NCBI RefSeq assembly: GCF_034190915.1
Contig: NW_026947485.1
Location: forward strand, 34,919,519 to 34,983,518
DNA length: 64,000 nt
Reading direction: 5' to 3'
Origin: Cavia porcellus
Taxonomy: Eukaryota > Chordata > Mammalia > Rodentia > Caviidae
The notes beneath the pieces were generated by a model, which saw only the letters and a program-made list of their open reading frames with translations, searched no databases and was not told where the DNA came from. Positions 1-13,494 of this stretch are shown here, piece by piece. How positions within the stretch are numbered: position 1 is the stretch's first letter; each line of letters opens with the position of its first letter. Both the position numbers and the translations under genes were made by a program.

Positions 1-734
1 TTTGAGAATCTAATCGATGCCACTAGGTGTGGTTTTGCAAAGTTTGGAGGGAAAGGAATCAAATACTACCCAGAGTGCCAAAAATGGCAACAAAAAGACC
101 TGCTGGAATAGACTGTCACAAATAGCAACTGGAAGCTGAAAGGCCTTCTGAGATTGAACAGCAAGCTACCATAATATGTCACTTGCTGTTCCAAATAGAT
201 GAAGCTTAAGAGGAGGCAGGATTGTGACATTATTTTGATAAACTTGAACATGATTAATATTACAGGTTTGGATTAACTGCCATGGGGTTAAATATAGGAA
301 AACACTAAATATACCACTGTTTAGTTTCAGAATCAAGATTTCCTGAACACCTTCCAGGTCCCCATTCTCAAGGTATTTCCTCTATGTGTTCCCAAAGGCA
401 GTCAGGGTGTCTTTCTCTAGCTGTCTGACAAATAAGATTATGTCCTTTTAGTTCAAGGGTACTAAGCACACTCATGTAGATAGATTAGGTTGAAAGTATT
501 ATTTTCAGTGAGTTCTGTTTCTCCATTTCATTTCTGGCTTTAAGTAAGAACCTATCACGCAAACCATCAAGTAACCTGGAGGTGCAAAATGGGAGCAGCT
601 CTGTTGATTTTAAACAGCTACATTAACTGGCTATTCCACTATCAATTCCAACCTACACTACTTTTATAAATGGGGATGATGCTTGTGAGGTACCATGGCA
701 TCAAAAGTGTTGCAGATGATAAAAGTCATGAAAT

Positions 735-890
735 TATTCATTCAATACTTTTCTTGAGTACCTCCTGCATATTAGCTATGCCACTATGAGCTGCATGTGC
801 TGCAGGAAGATAATCTGTCTATACTGAAGGAACTCACAGACCCGGGTGATAGACAAGCAAATGAGCAATCACCAAAGAGGTGATATTACA
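735..890 (-). mobile_element. L2 LINE 3' end remnant
   Basis: 'attcattcaatacttttcttgagtacctcctgcatatta' is the reversed L2 3' end, followed by 'ggaactcacagacc'. Confidence 0.65.
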
Positions 891-1034
891 CTGTTAGTAA
901 ATGCCAATGCCAGGAATCAGCCCGAGGCAGTGAGCTTTATGTGCTTACCTTACGTAATGCTCTCTTAAAATTTACTAAAGCATCACGTACATATTTGTTT
1001 AATTTACAATTACACCAATAATTTAATCTGTGTA

Positions 1035-1185
1035 AGTGTTACATCTTTTAAATACATTACTTAATCCTCATACTTAAGCTAGAAGGGTTAAATGAACGCT
1101 ACTTCTGCCTTCTACATAAGGCTCAAGGAAATCAGTCTTCCTGTGAAAGGTCATAGAGGTAGTGGGGGGGGCAGGTCTGGGATTT
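1035..1185 (-). mobile_element. MIR remnant
   Basis: 'acttaatcctcatacttaagctag' with 'aaggctcaaggaaatcag' and 'gtcatagaggtag' keep the spacing of a reversed MIR core. Confidence 0.5.
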
Positions 1186-2654
1186 CATCTGATATTTAGG
1201 TAAGGCTTCATTTTATAAAATGATTTTTCCTATCCCAGATCACCTATCTTCCTGACAAGGTGTGAGATAAATGTCCCAGATAACGGGTGAGGAGATCCAG
1301 GCTCAGGGTGTTACGGATGAATACTATTTACAAGATACAAGTGATACAGCTAAGGGCTTACTCCCAGGTACCAGACCGAATGCAACACCTTCCACATTAT
1401 AGCTTACATATATGGATGTAAGAATTGTAGGTAATTATTGTAGAAATGCAATAATTGTTCACTAAATTTCTTGAATGGGTCAGGGGATGCAAGGTTTACT
1501 GTTGTCTGATTGAAAGATAGAACACAGAGAGCTGACTTAAGGGTTACTATCTTATCAGTAGTTCCTCTACTCCCTCCACAAAGAAAAGGTGCATAAGATG
1601 CCCTTCACAATCATTTATCAGTCTTTATGTTAACAGTAATTTTACATCTCAACATGGACATATAGGGTAAGAAAATGAATCTGAAGATCTGAAACTTACA
1701 GGATAAACTATGGAGCCCAAGGCCTTAGAATAAGTCACATAACTTCAAATGCAGTTGTGCTGCTATCTTGACAACTGACATAAAGAATCAATCCTGTCTG
1801 CTCAATAAGTGGAAGATATATGGCCATGGTTGTTCATGTACTTTATTTTTATATCTTATTAGAAGACATTTTCTAGGTTATGTGCTCTAGTGTAGAGCAG
1901 CTGAAACTCACAGGTGGAACTAAGTTGGTTTTCTGGTCTAACCCATTAGATTCTTCTATGAAGGCTGCTGGTTCAGCAGGGTTGAGAGAGCTATATAAAG
2001 CAGAATATGTTCTCTTTATTAAATACCTGGAATAAGCCATATATGAGAAATAAGTGTCCACTTTGCTGATAAAAGGGAGCTGATCTAGAAATGTCTTAGG
2101 ACTAGAAGGAGGAGCCATGTGCAATATGATAATCAGCTAGAGGGAAGCACTATGCTACCCACCTCCTGAAGTGGGAAAGACACAAAGATACTAGAAGAAT
2201 CGTAAGAAGCAGGGACATTACACTGCACTAATCTCTACGTGATGGTCTATATCATAAGGCAGCTTTCTTCTTTAATTAATGCCAACAAGCAAGTCCTTTA
2301 AAAAAAATTGGCTTCTAGGGAATGAGGGAAAGAGACACTGAGGAGACAATACCCAAGCAGAAGATGGGTAAGGGGGATCATTTGAAGGTAGGGATAGAAG
2401 TCAAAAGGTTCAAAGTTTCAAATGCCTCAGGGTCCCATACAGCTTCTTAATTTCATGATGGCTGTGCTTATATTTTAAAAATAAAATATCTGCTGAGTGA
2501 ATTAAAGGAATAAAGTGAATTCCCAAGTCTCTGACTACCTTTCTTTTGCATTTTTATCTGAAACAATCAGTGAGGCTGTCAGATCTGATGTAAACTTTTT
2601 TCCTCTTACATTCCTTTTAGCTTCACAGCATAGTCCTGAAATATAGGGCTAAAA

Positions 2655-2727
2655 TTGTATGTGTGTATATGTGCATGCGTGCATGTGTGTGTGTGTGTAT
2701 GTGTGTGCGTGTGCATGCATGCTTTTT
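2655..2727. repeat. Imperfect (TG)n microsatellite
   Basis: TG repeat with interspersed TATG and CATG units; produces a spurious histidine/threonine-rich minus-strand frame. Confidence 0.9.
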
Positions 2728-3550
2728 AACAGTTGTGGCCAGTTAAAAAAAATGCCAAAGCCAAATACTTTGGAACCAGGAGACCAATTTGAAAGTGTCA
2801 ATACATGTGTAAGAGTGGAATAAGCCATATATGAGAAATGAGTGTCGATCTTCAGTCTTTGGGTAGCTTTGCCTTCTGTCAATCTCTGCAGTCTGTCCTG
2901 TATTAGTCTTATTCTGAGAGACATGGGAAGCTGGTTGGCTAGTGGAGAGATAAGTGTAGAATTAACACTGATAATGTGTCACTGTATTTTCCTTCAGTCA
3001 AATGGGATAGACTTTTAGACACACTCCTTGATTCTCTGATGAGGTAGTTACCCACCAGTTCCTGATTAAGGCTGTTTTCTTTATGCATCTCATCTCATGG
3101 AAAGCTGAACTGTAAGTCAATGGAAACACAGTCAGCATCTTTGAACTCTCCAGGGCCTGGGAATTCCAGAAACCCAGAATTCATAAATAATATTGGGCTT
3201 AAAGATACACCAGCAGAAGAATGGACCTGGAAAGAGGGTATGGTACAAACATGCTGCTCAGCTAGATAGTTTTTCTTAGGTTTAACCATGCTAAACAGGC
3301 GGAAATGTCTCTAGAACAGAATTTCTGGTGCCCCAGGGGTGAATAAAAAACATGACAGGGTGAGGGTTTGCTGACCACATAATGAACTATGTCAAATCAG
3401 AATGTCTGGGGACTAGTAATACTTGTGAATGTCTTTGTGGTCTTCAGGTGTGCCTAAATCTGAGGCTGATCAACTTAAATGTTAGGGCAATAAAATATTG
3501 TCTTTTCCCCTAATATAAAGAGGGCAATGGCAAAAAAAAAAAAAAAAAAG

Positions 3551-4984
3551 AAATCTTGACAATAAGAATATACAAGAGTGCAAAATGGATGGCAAAAGAC
3601 TCTGGCTAGCTACAAGAAACAAATGTTCCAGCTGCGATATAAGCAGTTACCCTGTCAAGCTAAAAATGGCAGTGTTTCAGGAAGGCTGAGATGACCGTGA
3701 TGGCCTAAACTGTGGTCAAAGTACATTTTTATTGGTACTTTCTACTGTAAGCTAAAACTAGTTACTGGACGCTGAAAATTAGGACTAAAAAGTAACTGAC
3801 TAAATCCTAGCTTTTGGTAATTTAACCTACCTCACATTCTGCCAGGCCTTTAAAGAATACCTAAGAGTAGAAATACTAGATTATTTCTTTATTATTTTAG
3901 TTTTTATTTTCCGCAAATCTTTGGTCTCTATGTCATTGTCAGAATACTCCATAAACTTATATCTGAATACATATAAGCACAGGTTTAAAGCGATAACAGA
4001 TGTTGCTATATTCCTTTCCCTTAGAAAGATGCTTTCTTCTTAATTCCTTAATAATTTTGCTTGCACCCCAATTTCCATTACAAAGACTGTAGTCAGGGAT
4101 ATGTTGTGCATATATTTTGAAAGGAGAAATAATTTGTTTTAGAAACCATTAAATTTTAGGTTATGAAAATTCAGATAAGAAAATTTTATCTGAGAGTCAT
4201 TATGAATTCACATAGATTTTATGTTAATTTTCTTACAGTTACCAGTAAACAAAACAGTCTACATCTTCAGTTATCTGGATGTAGAAGTGAAGAATGTTTG
4301 AGAATTAATGGACTTAAGTATTAATAGGTGGTTAAAAAACTATACCGAGAAAAAATAAATAAATAAATAACTATACTGAGAAAAGGTTGCTTGATGGATT
4401 CTTTTTAACCTAAGAGGGTATCTCTGACAGACTACAGTACTTGGAAATGACTCAATGAAAATTTATTAATAACTTTAAACAGAGACATATACTACCTATT
4501 AAACTTAATATAACCAAAAAGGTGAGAGTGCTCTACTACTACTAATGACAAAATCAAGATTGAACATTACCCTGATAACACGAGATGGATGTTATCAAAT
4601 TTAAGAGGAAGAAATGTTTTTTACTTGGATTATAAATTTAATAAAAATATTAATTGGGAATTTGATCACGTTCTTAGAAAGCTATTTGTAACAACAAAAA
4701 AATCTTGGGCTGGACTCAGTGGTATAATGTAGCACAATGGTTCACAGGAAGTTTAAATCAGCTGGAATTACCTTCCAGAAGCTTGTGTCAGACTTTGCTT
4801 ACAATTTCCAATGGCTTCCCACCATACTTAGAATCTATATGCACCTACCTGAGTCTTGGCACAGTGACTTGGTACAGTGACTGCAAATAAATTGGGCTGC
4901 TGCTCTTCGCCTGCTACCATCTCAGGTCACTTTCCCCTTATCTCATTATCTCATTAGACTTCCAATACAGGGTTTCCTGATATT
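3551..4984. other. Intronic sequence, nothing recognised
   Basis: AT-rich unique sequence after a poly-A run (3532-3550). One small oddity: 'aactatac(c/t)gagaaaa' appears on both sides of an (AAAT)n run at 4339-4385. Confidence 0.7.
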
Positions 4985-5310
4985 GACAATTCCTGCCCAC
5001 CACTCAGCCTGCCTTTTCCCATTTCTCTTGCTTGAAATGCATTCTTCTCAGACTCTTGTTTACTTCTCAGTTTCTCTGTGTCCTTCAGGAATAGTTCAAA
5101 GGGCACCTCCTGAGATGCTTTCTCCAACATCTGATCTCAAATAGGCTCCACACTCCCTGGCACCTTCTATTGTATTATCCACCTTCTTACTGTCTTCACA
5201 GCATTTTTGACTCCTGAGACTATCTTGTATATTTATAGGCTGCCTGGGTTATTTGGCTTTTCCATTACTTGACAGTAAGCTCCATGAAAGTTATGACCTC
5301 GCCTGTAAAG
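4985..5310 (+). mobile_element. L2 LINE 3' fragment
   Basis: C/T-rich block with 'tgcattcttctcagac', 'gggcacctcctgagatgctttctccaac' and 'gacagtaagctccatgaaag', the typical L2 3' order. Confidence 0.82.
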
Positions 5311-5814
5311 GAAACCAGAACATTCCAAAGACACCACTATGGCACACTGATTATTTTGAGCCAAAAGCACTTGTGAAACAGCAGAAGGCACCAACTGAAT
5401 TGCCTTTTTCTACCTCTAGCAAGCCATAATGCTTCCTTTGAGAAAGATTCCTTCTTTGAACCAAGATGAGAAGATAACTCTTGTTAGTTCAGAACCAACA
5501 TCAGAGGAAACTGAACAAACCTTACTCCATTAGTTTCCCAAATAACTACTGCTACACAGCTTCTCAGCTCCAGAAGTACATCTTCCTGAGGTCTCACATG
5601 AGTAATATGCCTTGTACATATTAATAAATTTGTTTTTATTTCTTGTTATCTGTCTTTTGCTACATAGGTCTATCTGACCTTTGAACTTTAAGGTTGTAAG
5701 GAACTTGTATTTTCCTGTCAACAGTTGAGTTAGGCCTGCTGTATTTCCTGGATCCAGAAAATGGTCCAAAATGGAACAGTGCCTCCAGAATTATTTGTTG
5801 AATAAAATGTTAAA

Positions 5815-6300
5815 CATTTGTACTTGACAGAGCATTGCAGACTGTGTTTAATTCTAGGCATCTCATTTTGAGAGGGACACTGGACATTATCCAGGGAAGA
5901 GTAATCAGGATGGTGAGAACTCTAGAAACTTCCTCATTGGAGATGAGTTGAGTAAGCCGGAGAAGAGAAGGGTAACAGGAAACACGATAGGCATCTTGTA
6001 GAAAAGAAAGTAAACTTGTTTTGCCAATATTCCAGATGGTAAAACTGGAAAGAATGAGTAATTTACTGAGAAACAGATTTTTGGTTCAATTATAAGGAAG
6101 AACTTTGTTAAAAAAGGAAAGGAGGCCAGCAGTAGAATGGACTGCTTTTTTGGGGTAGTTAAGTTTCCTGCTAAGGTTTTTGTTCAGCAGTGACTGGATG
6201 GCCATCTGTCAGGAGTGATGTAAAATGGATTCTGACATGGGTGTGTGTGGGCAGGGGAAATAATCTAGATGACCTTTAATCTCTCTGAATTCTAACCATT
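5815..6300 (+). mobile_element. L3/CR1-type LINE, 3' end fragment
   Basis: The order of blocks matches the CR1 3' region: 'agggaagagtaatcaggatggtga', 'ccggagaagagaaggg', 'tataaggaagaactttgt', 'agtagaatggactgc', 'gactggatggccatctgtc' and the end 'ctagatgacctttaa'. It is one of the oldest repeat classes in mammals and carries no open frame. Confidence 0.85.
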
Positions 6301-7054
6301 TCATAAGTCTGTTCATATATAAGTACAATATTTCTCAGAGCATTTCTTGAAACATTAGGTCTCTGATACACTTGTGAAAAAATCATTTGGGAAATAGTAT
6401 ATACTGTATTCTCTTCTGTTTGGGCTACTGAAAGAAACATATTTAATATTTAACTAATTCTTTTCCATATTTATGTTGACATTGGAATCAGTTTTTATAT
6501 AGTACCTATTACCGTCCTAAACATTAGCTCTTACAAAGCACATTTTGGAAAATGTTATTCTATGTTATGAGAAAAATATTCTTTTCTCCCTAAAACTCCC
6601 TAAAGTATAAAAACAGTAGAATTTTTATTTTTAAATTCTATCCAGTGCCAAGGCTTTATGCTGAAAACATGGGAGATTTGCAGTATACAGAAAAAATTTA
6701 GTTTTCTGTAATTTCATAAAGACAAGTAATCTATCACAGGAATTGGCAGTGTCGTGGTTTTGTTGGTTTAAAAGTATATAAGTAGCCCCAAAATAATGGA
6801 TATCTTGCTGAAAATAGTTCCTGAGCATATTTACATTATTTCTTTAAACATTATTCCCATGAATAACTCACATATACTTGTTTTCAAAGATACTGAAAAC
6901 ATTAATATTTTATATGCTGAAATGCCTAGCCATGAACATTTCTAGTATATTGTTAAAGTAAAGCAAAAAGAAGAAAATCAAATGTGATTTTTTTAGGAAA
7001 AAACCCTTTTTACTTTGTGTTAGGTTGTATTAATTTTTTTTTAGAATGTAGATT

Positions 7055-7240
7055 AGAGTGATTCATTCAGTCAACAAACACTTGGGTACTTACTGGTGTT
7101 TGACATTACAGATGAAATGGTGAGCAAACACAGACACTATCTCTGTTTAGGAAGCTCATTATTTTGGGAAGGACGCAGACAATTAAATAAATCTTTATAA
7201 TGAGCTCTGATAAGAATAGTGATGTACTGGGACTGATTGC
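7055..7240 (-). mobile_element. L2 LINE 3' end remnant
   Basis: 'ttcattcagtcaacaaacacttgggtacttactgg' then 'gaagctcattattttgggaaggacgcagac' follow the reversed L2 pattern. Confidence 0.65.
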
Positions 7241-7284
7241 TATCAGTTCATAAGAATGGAGTTTCAGGACTTTTGTGAGTCCTA

Positions 7285-7420
7285 ATTATTAAATATTATT
7301 AAACATTATTTAAAATTATATAAATTATAATTATTATTAAACATTATTTAATAATTATTACTAAATATTTAGTAATTATTAAACATTTAAAATTATATAA
7401 ATATACAATTAAACAAATTT
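7285..7420. repeat. AT-rich low-complexity tract
   Basis: Repeated 'attattaaacattatt' and 'aaaattatataaat' blocks, partly palindromic. Confidence 0.85.
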
Positions 7421-8981
7421 TATTAAAACAGAGGTAAGAAATACTCAAAACTTCCTACTTCCTAGCTGCTTCCTCTCTATGTGCTTGAGGTTATGTCTGA
7501 GGTACCTGCATGATGTGAAGTCTATGTAATGCTCTGCTAACTACGCATTTCTTCCCAAAACTGCACTCAGCACCATGCTTGTAACTTAAAACTGGCCACT
7601 GTATAGATATTTACAGCTAAGAAACTGGCAAACACTATTAATCAGGGTTTGATTTATTAATCTCCCCGTCCCACTTCATTTCCAGAAAGTTGGTCATTAA
7701 ACGTTTACTAGAACACTGCTGGTTAAGAACTACTTTCAAGTCTCAAGTCTTTACTTAAAATGTTTTTGTATCCTGGTATTCTTGATTTCAGAAAATATCT
7801 TTACTGTTTCTTAAATAAATTTTTATTCAATAAGTATGTATTAAAAACCTACCAAAGTGCAAGGCTTTGAAATAGAGGTAAAATTAAATTAGAAATAGTC
7901 CCACCTTTCAGAAAATGTATAATCTTATTGAGAAGAGTAAAAAGATAATAAATAATGCAGTGAATAAAATATAATTTATAAATGATGGTCCAGCATTATT
8001 AGAATACAGAGAACAAGAACATTTTACTTTGAGAGAAGAGGTAAGATGCGTTTATAATTAAGACATGACAGCTGAAGAGAAGTATAAATTATATTTTAGG
8101 TAGTGAGGAAGAATTGTGAAAGAGTAAAGAGTTAAGAAAATTCTAAGTATCCTTTTAGAGACAGTTACCAGACCAAATAGAGGAACTGTGTCATACAAAA
8201 CAAACTGTTCTACCTACATACAATTATCTCCGTAACTGTCCCTTAATATACACGTTTTCATGTTAGCTTCATTAGCATTAAATGTAAAGAAACTGAGAAA
8301 GTGTTTGTACAAACTTGAAGGTACTAAATTCTTGGCAAGTTTAAAATCTTTACATAAGAACATTTCAATGACAGGGAGCCTGGATATAAAATCCATCATT
8401 ATATCAACTGCTGAGGTTGATGTAAGAGAGTATCACAGACCCTATGAACATCCTTCTGTTCTCCTCTGTGGTTTTCCTGAATTTATGAACTCAGGAAAAG
8501 GGGCCATTTCTTAGTTCTGTCTTTTGCTAGGCATTACTTTGCTAGGCTTTTAAATGGGAATCGCATTTGTATGGACATACGCAGTTGCAGTCTACCTTCC
8601 AGTATGGTGTTCTATAGGGCTTCTTGTTGTGCTGCTCCCAAATCCATAAACTCCAAGACATTTTGTACAATATTGTTGTGGGGAATTAAGAAGTGAATCC
8701 TCATCTTCTACTACTCTTGAAAAGCTGACCTTATTGTTGCTAATAATACTTCTCAGGGAATAACAAAAGCTATGTCTATATGGTATTTCATAATGATAAA
8801 TCAACTCATCTACATTATCCCATTCAACAATCTAAGGGGAGGTATGACAAATGCTGTTATCATAAACTTTACAAATAAATATAAAAATGATGAGAATGAC
8901 TTGAGATAAATTTGTGACGATTATTAGTCTCAAATCCAAAGAAAAATATCAGCTCAAAATCTAGCATTCTTGCCACTATTC

Positions 8982-9510
8982 CAGGGGTCAGCAATCTATG
9001 GCCGTGGACCAAATCTAGGACCAAAGTGTAATGAACCGTAACCTCATAGGTTCATTTTTGTATTGTCTACAGCTACTTTTATGCTACAAAGGCAATACTG
9101 AATATGATGTCCCTCAATTTATGATGTGGTTACATCTTGATAAAATCATAAGTTGAAAATACTGTAAGTGGGAAATCCATTTAATGTATATAACCTATAG
9201 ACCACTAGCGATTAGCAATGCACTACACTATGGAATATCAGGTGCTCCTCTGGGAGCTGGGGATCACTGCCACTGCCCAATGTCACAAAGGCGGACCGGA
9301 CTGTGTATTGCTATCCTGGGAAAAGATCAAAATTCAAAGTACATTTTCTACTAAATGTGCATCAATTTTCCACTATTGTAAAGGTGAAAACTGGTAAGTC
9401 AAAACTCTGAAGTCGGGAACCATATGTGGTTACAACAGTAAACTATATGACCTACAAAGCCAAACACATTTATCATCCAGCTCTTCACAGAACAAGTTTG
9501 CTCATGCTTA
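8982..9510. mobile_element. Non-autonomous hAT DNA transposon, same family (interrupted)
   Basis: Left end 'caggggtcagcaatctatggcc' to 'gctacaaaggcaa'; right end 'atgacctacaaagcc...aacaagtttgctcatgc'. The flanking octamers cactattc and cactgtac match at 6 of 8. A Tigger-like element splits it. Confidence 0.72.
9105..9422. mobile_element. Tigger-type (Tc1/mariner) DNA transposon inside the hAT element
   Basis: 'gatgtggttacatcttgataaaatcataagttgaaaatactgtaag' near one end and 'aagtcgggaacc' near the other are typical of the MER6/Tigger3-like group. TA dinucleotides lie at both edges (9103-9104, 9423-9424). No transposase frame. Confidence 0.65.
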
Positions 9511-9514
9511 CACT

Positions 9515-11620
9515 GTACCATTCTGTCTTAGTTGAGTGGTCTTAAGTTTTCTCTGGGCTCTTTCAGTCTAGCGTACAGTGGAGTTACTATCGGTTATTAG
9601 AAAGCCTTGTCCAGAGTACCATCATGTGACAAGTGACATCTACATATCAACCATACACTAAGTCAGGGTGCCAAGTACACACTTTATAACACCAAAGCAC
9701 AGCTGAGTTAAGGGTGGGGAAAGGGCTGTGGTTACAAGGTACTTCACTAACTTGAAATTGGGTTCGGGTTTCCATCATTAGCATTTTTATTTTTTGTTTT
9801 TATGTTTCCAAGAAACTGAAAAAAAAAAAGAATAGAGCAGAAGAACTAATGAGTCAAAAGATTGAATGAAAGCCTACAGTAATGAAGGAAGCACCCGACA
9901 AAGCGAGACGTGGGCTTTATGAAATTCCCTTCTCAGCTTACTTTTTGCATTGTCTTTTCTCAAATTTCCTTTCACTTTATCCCCTATTTCTGTGCTTGAT
10001 TGAAGACCATTACATAGATACAAAAATATACAACATATTTTTTTGGCTATAAATTAAAATTTCTCTGTTGCTCTTCCTCTTTGTATGGGGGAACATAGAA
10101 AAGACAGCAGTTATCACAGAGTTCACTGCAAAGCCTGTTAGTTTATTACAGTAAATAAATGCTTGCCTTTTTATATTTTTCCTATCTTGTGACACTGAAG
10201 AGTTTAGCCAGTCAACCAGAGATGTTTCATTTCCCTCTGAAAACAGAGAGTGCATTATCAGCATTTTGATGCCACTGCAGCAAAGAACCAGATTATTGTG
10301 TCTTGTGTTCAAGATGATTATAAAACAAACCTGTAATCTGTTAAAGCAAAGCTTATTATAATTCATTGCAGGCATTGTGAAATGTGGAATTTGGCTACAC
10401 TAAAATTTAAAGTGAAACCAAGAAAGGATGCAATTTGCTGAGTAAAAGGGAGCCATAGAGGCTGGGACATGTGCAGGAGTTAAAAGCTGGAGAATGATGT
10501 ATATACAGTGTTTCTGCCAGAGAAGAAGCCCACCAAGCCGCTAACTGTTAAGTCTTACCCATAGGTATCTTCAGTCAGGACAAAGGGCAGAGGCTTATTC
10601 CTAACCTGGCTCCCTATGTTTGTTAGCAGTGCCACACTGGGTGTTCAGTACATTATAAGCCAAGACATCCCAGTGGGTCATTTATTATAGCAAACTACGA
10701 ACTAGATGTGTGTAGATCATGCAATAGCAGTTAACTATGCTAGAGAATGGATATAAAGCACAAACCTACATATCATCTTTCTAAATAGAAAACAGGATTT
10801 ATTTACTTTATTTCTAAGAAAAAACACTGCAATAAAACCCACATTCCCATGATATAAAGAGGCCACTTACGCATATACATTTCAATTTTAAAATATGTTT
10901 GAATTTTCAGGGTTGAGTTAATGAATAGCCTTTTAAATAAATTTTAAAAATCAATATTTGGTACAACAAAATCTATTACAAAGTAGAAAAGCTAGTATAA
11001 TTTTCATTTATGGGTACACAGATATTTTTAGATAGTATTTCAGGAGGGATCCCAAATGACCTTTTTCATCCAACAATGGGCTCCTGAAGGGGACTTTTAA
11101 AAGCTTCTTTACAAAAACAGAGTTGAATCTGAGGAAAAAGATGTAGGGATGTTGTTCCACCCATAGAAGCACAGCAGGAAAGGATGGGCAAAGGCAAGAA
11201 GAAAGTGAACAGTGAAGATACACACGTCAAACTGGTAAAAATGAGACGCTAAACTGGTTAGGTGAAAATATGTAAGTATAAGCAGTGTGAGGTGATCATC
11301 GGATTTATATAACAAGGGTACAAAGATGGGCAACTAGACAGTTTTTGGGACAATACTGAGGTGGATATGGCATGTGATTTGTACCTGTCTGAAGAAATAG
11401 GTATGAAAAATAGATTCTACATGGAATAAGAATGGTACTAAAAGCTCAAAAAGCTGCATTAGAAAAGACCTTGCCTACCATAAATACTATATTCTGGAAA
11501 TACAGTATTCAGCAAATGTCATCTTTGTAGACAAATTTAAAACCCTAGGCAATGCAGTATACACTAATAGTCCATTCCTGTAACCCGCAGTGGCCATGTG
11601 GTTTCCTTGCCTGACACTCA
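9515..11620. other. Intronic sequence, nothing recognised
   Basis: AT-rich. The 121-codon minus frame at 10010-10375 and those at 11008-11333 have no protein-like features or similarity I can name. Confidence 0.7.
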
Positions 11621-11624
11621 ACAC

Positions 11625-11845
11625 ATCTGCAATGGGCTGTTTATGTCCTGCCATTCATATGCTGAAATTCTAACAACTAAGGTAACATTCTAAATCCTAG
11701 CCCTCTGGCATGTGATTTAGATCATGACGTTAGATGTCTAGCACTTCTCAGCCTCCAAAACTCTGAGAAATACATTTCTGTTGTTTATAAGTCATCCATG
11801 GTATTTTGTTATAACAGCCTAAATGGACTAAGATAATATGAACTA
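11625..11845 (+). mobile_element. MLT1-type MaLR LTR fragment
   Basis: 'cctccaaaactctgagaaatacatttctgttgtttataagtcatcc' and 'ggtattttgttataacagcctaaatggactaag' are the characteristic MaLR 3' half. Confidence 0.82.
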
Positions 11846-12009
11846 TTAAATTTTTTGCTGGTTTATTTCAGGCATTCATCTCCTTTTTTTAAAAAAAAAA
11901 TCTATTTTACACATAACCAATTAGCATACACACTCACACAACACTATAATCGGGGTTATAACTTGAGTGTGTCTGCCAAAGCGTTTGTGTGTTGCAAGGT
12001 TGCTTCTCG

Positions 12010-12290
12010 ATGTGGCAATGTCGAGAGGCAGTGTAACTATTAAGAGACAAATCCTAGTTGGAATAATTAGGCTACTGGAGGCCTCATTCCTGAACAAGTT
12101 TAAAAGTTCTTGTAAGAAGAGGTTGTCATAAAACTGTGAGCTTGTTTCCTCTCATTTCATCTCTCATTCTGTTGGCATGCACTCCTTCCTTTGTACCAAA
12201 CAGACAGGACCACCCAATCTTAGATTTTCAGTCCCTGAAACTATGAACAAAATAAACCTCTTTTTCGTAAGGTACCTAGACTTTAGTATT
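12010..12290 (+). mobile_element. MST-type MaLR LTR
   Basis: 'ggcagtgtaactattaagag', 'agttcttgtaagaagaggttgtcataaaactgtgagctt', 'actatgaacaaaataaacctctttttcgtaa' in consensus order. Confidence 0.75.
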
Positions 12291-12508
12291 TTGTTTTTGG
12301 GAGAGAAACCAGATTCATTTTCATTGCTGTATAGGATTTCCTTGCCGTTGTATATAAAAATGTTGCTATTGACCTCAATATGCTATGCCTCTAAATATAT
12401 TTGATAATGCTTTTTCCTCTAACAGGGACTTTCCCCAACTTTTCTAGGTTAAGCTTACATATCATATTTACAAAATCTTTTAAAAATAATTCTAAGAGCA
12501 CAACTGAT

Positions 12509-12600
12509 TGCCAAAAAAGGAAACAATTTTTCAAAGTGTTGGTGCTATTATGCTACAATAGGGTTAAGACATTATTTTTCTCACTTGATTCTATATCATC
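12509..12600. repeat. Local dispersed duplication, copy 1
   Basis: 'tgccaaaaaagg...caaagtgttggtgct...aagacattatttttctcacttgattctatatcat' recurs 0.9 kb away at 13413-13494 with a short indel and substitutions. Confidence 0.75.
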
Positions 12601-13412
12601 TTTTTTCTGAACTTGCCATGTATAAAAGATAATCATGACAGACGTAACTCTGATTTACTGGTGTGTCTGCCTCTTTCTAATTATCAGTGAGATCATGGGC
12701 AAGACTCAGGTTCTCATCCGCTGCTCCGGTGTCTTATGCTGTGCTCTTTATGGAGTATGCACACAACACACATGTTGGCCAAAGTCCAAAGAGTGTTAGA
12801 GAACTTTCAAGTGTAACACTTAAAATTTCAAAGTAATTAAATATACATGATCTACAATAACAAACAAATTAAAAAGGTGAACTTAGTATATTAAACTGAG
12901 TTGTATAACTCGGGATTTTAAGAATCCTTTAAAGCATTCATCACTATAGGATTTGGGTATTGGCATAAGTCCTCCATAGCTTATACCCTAAAGCTCAATG
13001 AAACTCTTAAGTGAATACCAGTTTTGGTCTTTTTTATTGGCCTTCTATTCAAATGACCCCTCTCCTATTATTGTTAGGCAGACACATATTAAACAAGCTT
13101 ATTACAAAAAATGTAGTTAAATGAATTTATTAAAAGGATATACTTTTTTTATGCGAGCACAATCTTCAAAGCAGTGTTGCACTGTCATTATCTCATTACA
13201 GTAATTTCAGCACTTGCTCCTGTTAACTTATTAAAAAACATTTTAAATCATTTTCTTCATTGCAGGCACAACAAACTATCTCATTACCCAAATATGGATC
13301 ACTGCCAAGTGATATGACAAGGGATCCAATAAAAGAAATGCAGGTAGACAGGAAAAAGTCAGAGTTTGGAGAAAGGTATGTACAGAACCATGTGTAACTA
13401 TGAACCACTGTT

Positions 13413-13494
13413 TGCCAAAAAGGAAGCAGTTTTTCAAAGTATTGGCGCTACAACAGGATTAAGACATTATTCTTCTTACTTGATTCTGTATCAT
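13413..13494. repeat. Local dispersed duplication, copy 2
   Basis: Matches 12509-12600 over its full length, same orientation; flanks differ. Confidence 0.75.

Noticed and set aside
10010..10375. 121-codon minus-strand frame, possible EXOC4 or other exon
   Set aside because: No similarity to EXOC4 that I can recognise, no flanking splice sites of quality, random-looking composition.
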